This document shows positions 6,552 through 7,873 of a stretch of 7,873 nucleotides of DNA, piece by piece. Origin of the DNA: CALJGI01 sp047618115 (GTDB lineage: Bacteria > Pseudomonadota > Gammaproteobacteria > Pseudomonadales > Halieaceae); the NCBI GenBank assembly GCA_047618115.1, contig JBLHKV010000187.1, positions 1 through 7,873 on the forward strand, in the 5' to 3' direction. How positions within the stretch are numbered: the first letter of the stretch is position 1; each line of letters begins with the position of its first letter. A program made the translations under genes and the position numbers. Below the pieces are notes generated by a model. The model did no database searches, was not told where the DNA came from, and saw only the letters and a list, made by a program, of their open reading frames with translations.

Positions 6552-6569
6552 ATAACTATTAAAATACAA
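6542..6569 (-). promoter_or_regulatory. promoter of the MAPEG-DUF385 operon
   Basis: On the minus strand TTGTAT (6569-6564) and TATATT (6547-6542) are separated by 16 bp. The -10 box matches at 5 of 6 bases, the -35 at 4 of 6. The start would fall near 6535, leaving a 22-nt leader that includes the ribosome site at 6525-6521. Confidence 0.55.
6560..6565 (+). promoter_or_regulatory. -10 candidate for the LanC-like gene
   Basis: TAAAAT at 6560-6565 matches the -10 consensus at 5 of 6 bases and overlaps the -35 box of the opposite promoter. No convincing -35 box lies 16-18 bp upstream, so an activator or another promoter may be needed. A start near 6572 would give a leader of about 35 nt to the ATG at 6608. 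Confidence 0.3.
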
Positions 6570-6607
6570 ATGTTATGGTTACCAGCATCTCACTCAGAGC
6601 CAAGCCT

Positions 6608-7810
6608 ATGCTGTACGAAGTCGATCGTCACGAAAAGCTAAGTAGCGCCCCCTGGGATGAAACCCGGGTGCTGGAGGGCATTCAGGAAATCGTCCAGGCC
6701 GCCATCGATAGCTTTGATGACACGGGCCTTTGGCCCAAGCATCCACGCGACGAAGACCTTGGCCCCGCCGAACACCACAGGAGTTTATATTGCGGTGCGG
6801 CGGGCACGCTTTGGGCATTGTGGTATTTGAGTAATGTTGGGGCGACGCCAATTTCCATCGATACCGAGCTGCTTATTGAAAACGTATACCAGGACTACCG
6901 CGCCCATCCGGATTTCGGCCCTGGCGTTGCCTCTTTTAGCCTGGGCGAGGCGGGTATCCTGCTGGTGCGGTACCGGATGAGCGGCTCGGCAGACGCAGCG
7001 CGGCGTTTATACGAGATAGTGGACGAGAATATTCCAAACCCAACCAACGAACCACTATGGGGCGCACCGGGAACGATGCTGGCGGCCTGGTATATGTGGG
7101 AGTGGACAGCCGAAGTTCGTTGGCGAGAGCTATTTTTAAAGAATGTCGAGCACCTGTGGCAGGGCTGGCAACTGTATGAGCCCACTAACTGTCATCTGTG
7201 GACGCAGGAGTACGGAGCGACAGTACAGTATCTGGGCGCTGGCCACGGTTTTAGCGGCAACGTATACCCGCTGTTGCGCGGCGCTTCACTATTGGATGAA
7301 GGTCGGCGGCAAACCCTCTACGAGCGCGTCGGCAAGACCCTGGCCAACACGGCCAGCGTCGAGGGCGAGCACGCTAACTGGCCGCCGCGGGCTGAACTGT
7401 GCGCAACCCAGGACAAACTTTTCCGATTGCAGTGGTGTCACGGTTCGCCCGGTATCATCACCGGTCTAAGACACCTGCCAACGGGCCTGTTGCCAGATGC
7501 GGAGCGGCTATTGCTGCTCGGTGGCGAGCTTACCTGGCAGGCGGGTCCATTAACCAAGGGGCCGGGCCTCTGCCACGGTACTGCCGGCAATGGCTACGCA
7601 CTGCTCAGCTTGTATCGCCGCAGTGGCGATGAGCGCTGGCTGGCCAGGGCCCGGGCGTTCGCGATGCACGCGCTACAGCAAAGTTCGAATTTGCGTGCGG
7701 AGTACGGTTGCGGTCGGCACACGTTGTGGACCGGAGACCTCGGGCTGGCGGTATACCTGTGGCACTGTATTAGCGGAGAAGACCTGATTCCGGGGCTGGA
7801 TATTATCTAG
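6608..7810 (+). CDS. stand-alone LanC-like (lanthionine synthetase C family) protein
   Basis: The 400-aa product has the double alpha-barrel plan of LanC proteins. Seven GxxG turns are seen at about 63, 113, 152, 214, 279, 324 and 376. The zinc ligands Cys277 (WCHGSPG) and Cys322-His323 (LCHGTAGNGY) are present, as is the active-site His213 in GAGHGFSGN. LanC enzymes activate a thiol for addition to dehydroamino acids; eukaryotic LANCL proteins add glutathione. No precursor peptide, LanB/LanM dehydratase or peptide exporter is visible nearby, so it is best read as a LanC-like enzyme, not part of a lanthipeptide cluster. The start MLYEVDRHEKL at 6608 is preferred because stand-alone homologues begin this way as I recall them. 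An in-frame ATG at 6575 would add 11 residues. Neither start has a strong ribosome site. It is divergent from the MAPEG gene. Confidence 0.88.
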   Translation: MLYEVDRHEKLSSAPWDETRVLEGIQEIVQAAIDSFDDTGLWPKHPRDEDLGPAEHHRSLYCGAAGTLWALWYLSNVGATPISIDTELLIENVYQDYRAHPDFGPGVASFSLGEAGILLVRYRMSGSADAARRLYEIVDENIPNPTNEPLWGAPGTMLAAWYMWEWTAEVRWRELFLKNVEHLWQGWQLYEPTNCHLWTQEYGATVQYLGAGHGFSGNVYPLLRGASLLDEGRRQTLYERVGKTLANTASVEGEHANWPPRAELCATQDKLFRLQWCHGSPGIITGLRHLPTGLLPDAERLLLLGGELTWQAGPLTKGPGLCHGTAGNGYALLSLYRRSGDERWLARARAFAMHALQQSSNLRAEYGCGRHTLWTGDLGLAVYLWHCISGEDLIPGLDII

Positions 7811-7873
7811 CCAGCTCGTTGGCCTATATTCCATCGCGCGGTGAATTGGTACTATAGCGCGGTTATGTTTAAT

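Noticed and set aside
6514..6552. 13-residue N-terminal extension of the MAPEG protein
   Set aside because: It would begin upstream of the predicted RNA start, while the ATG at 6513 has a well-placed CGGAG.
7836..7863. GCGCGGT repeated 21 bp apart after the LanC-like gene
   Set aside because: The unit is only 7 bp and GC-rich, with no convincing promoter boxes alongside; the window ends before a downstream gene can be judged.

Overview
The window looks like a chromosomal segment of a gammaproteobacterium, probably marine or environmental. Evidence for this is moderate GC content, the short (~330 aa) fumarylacetoacetase type, the compact hmgA-fahA-maiA order, and a DUF3301 protein, a family I associate with Gammaproteobacteria. 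I see no rRNA, tRNA, CRISPR array, insertion sequence or phage gene. All genes look intact.

Layout. (1) 61-3096, plus strand: the homogentisate branch of tyrosine/phenylalanine catabolism, hmgA, fahA and maiA, with 4-8 bp gaps. It sits behind a near-consensus sigma70 promoter (61-89) overlapped by an 18-bp palindromic operator and a second half-site exactly 21 bp downstream. The three enzymes convert homogentisate to maleylacetoacetate, then fumarylacetoacetate, then fumarate plus acetoacetate. The step that makes homogentisate (4-hydroxyphenylpyruvate dioxygenase) is not in the window. (2) 3142-4017, plus strand: an EamA/DMT-type transporter 45 bp behind maiA with no visible terminator between, so it may be read through. 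(3) 4000-5142, minus strand: an unrecognised membrane protein with a long coiled coil, whose 3' end overlaps the transporter gene tail to tail by 18 bp. (4) 5299-5625, plus strand: a small DUF3301 membrane-anchored protein that seems to start with TTG. (5) 6513 down to 5644, minus strand: a two-gene unit of a MAPEG-family membrane protein followed by a DUF385/deazaflavin-type nitroreductase-family protein. (6) 6608-7810, plus strand: a stand-alone LanC-like protein with all zinc ligands and seven GxxG turns, divergent from the MAPEG gene across a short region that holds overlapping promoter elements and an inverted repeat.

The best-supported system is the homogentisate operon and its control region. 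The most interesting accessory material is the right end: a LanC-like enzyme without any lanthipeptide precursor or dehydratase, next to a MAPEG protein and a DUF385 protein. Together with glutathione-dependent MaiA this gives three families with known glutathione connections in 8 kb, which suggests, but does not prove, a thiol-conjugation or detoxification role. I do not see convincing evidence for a wholly new system. The coiled-coil membrane protein is the least explained gene.
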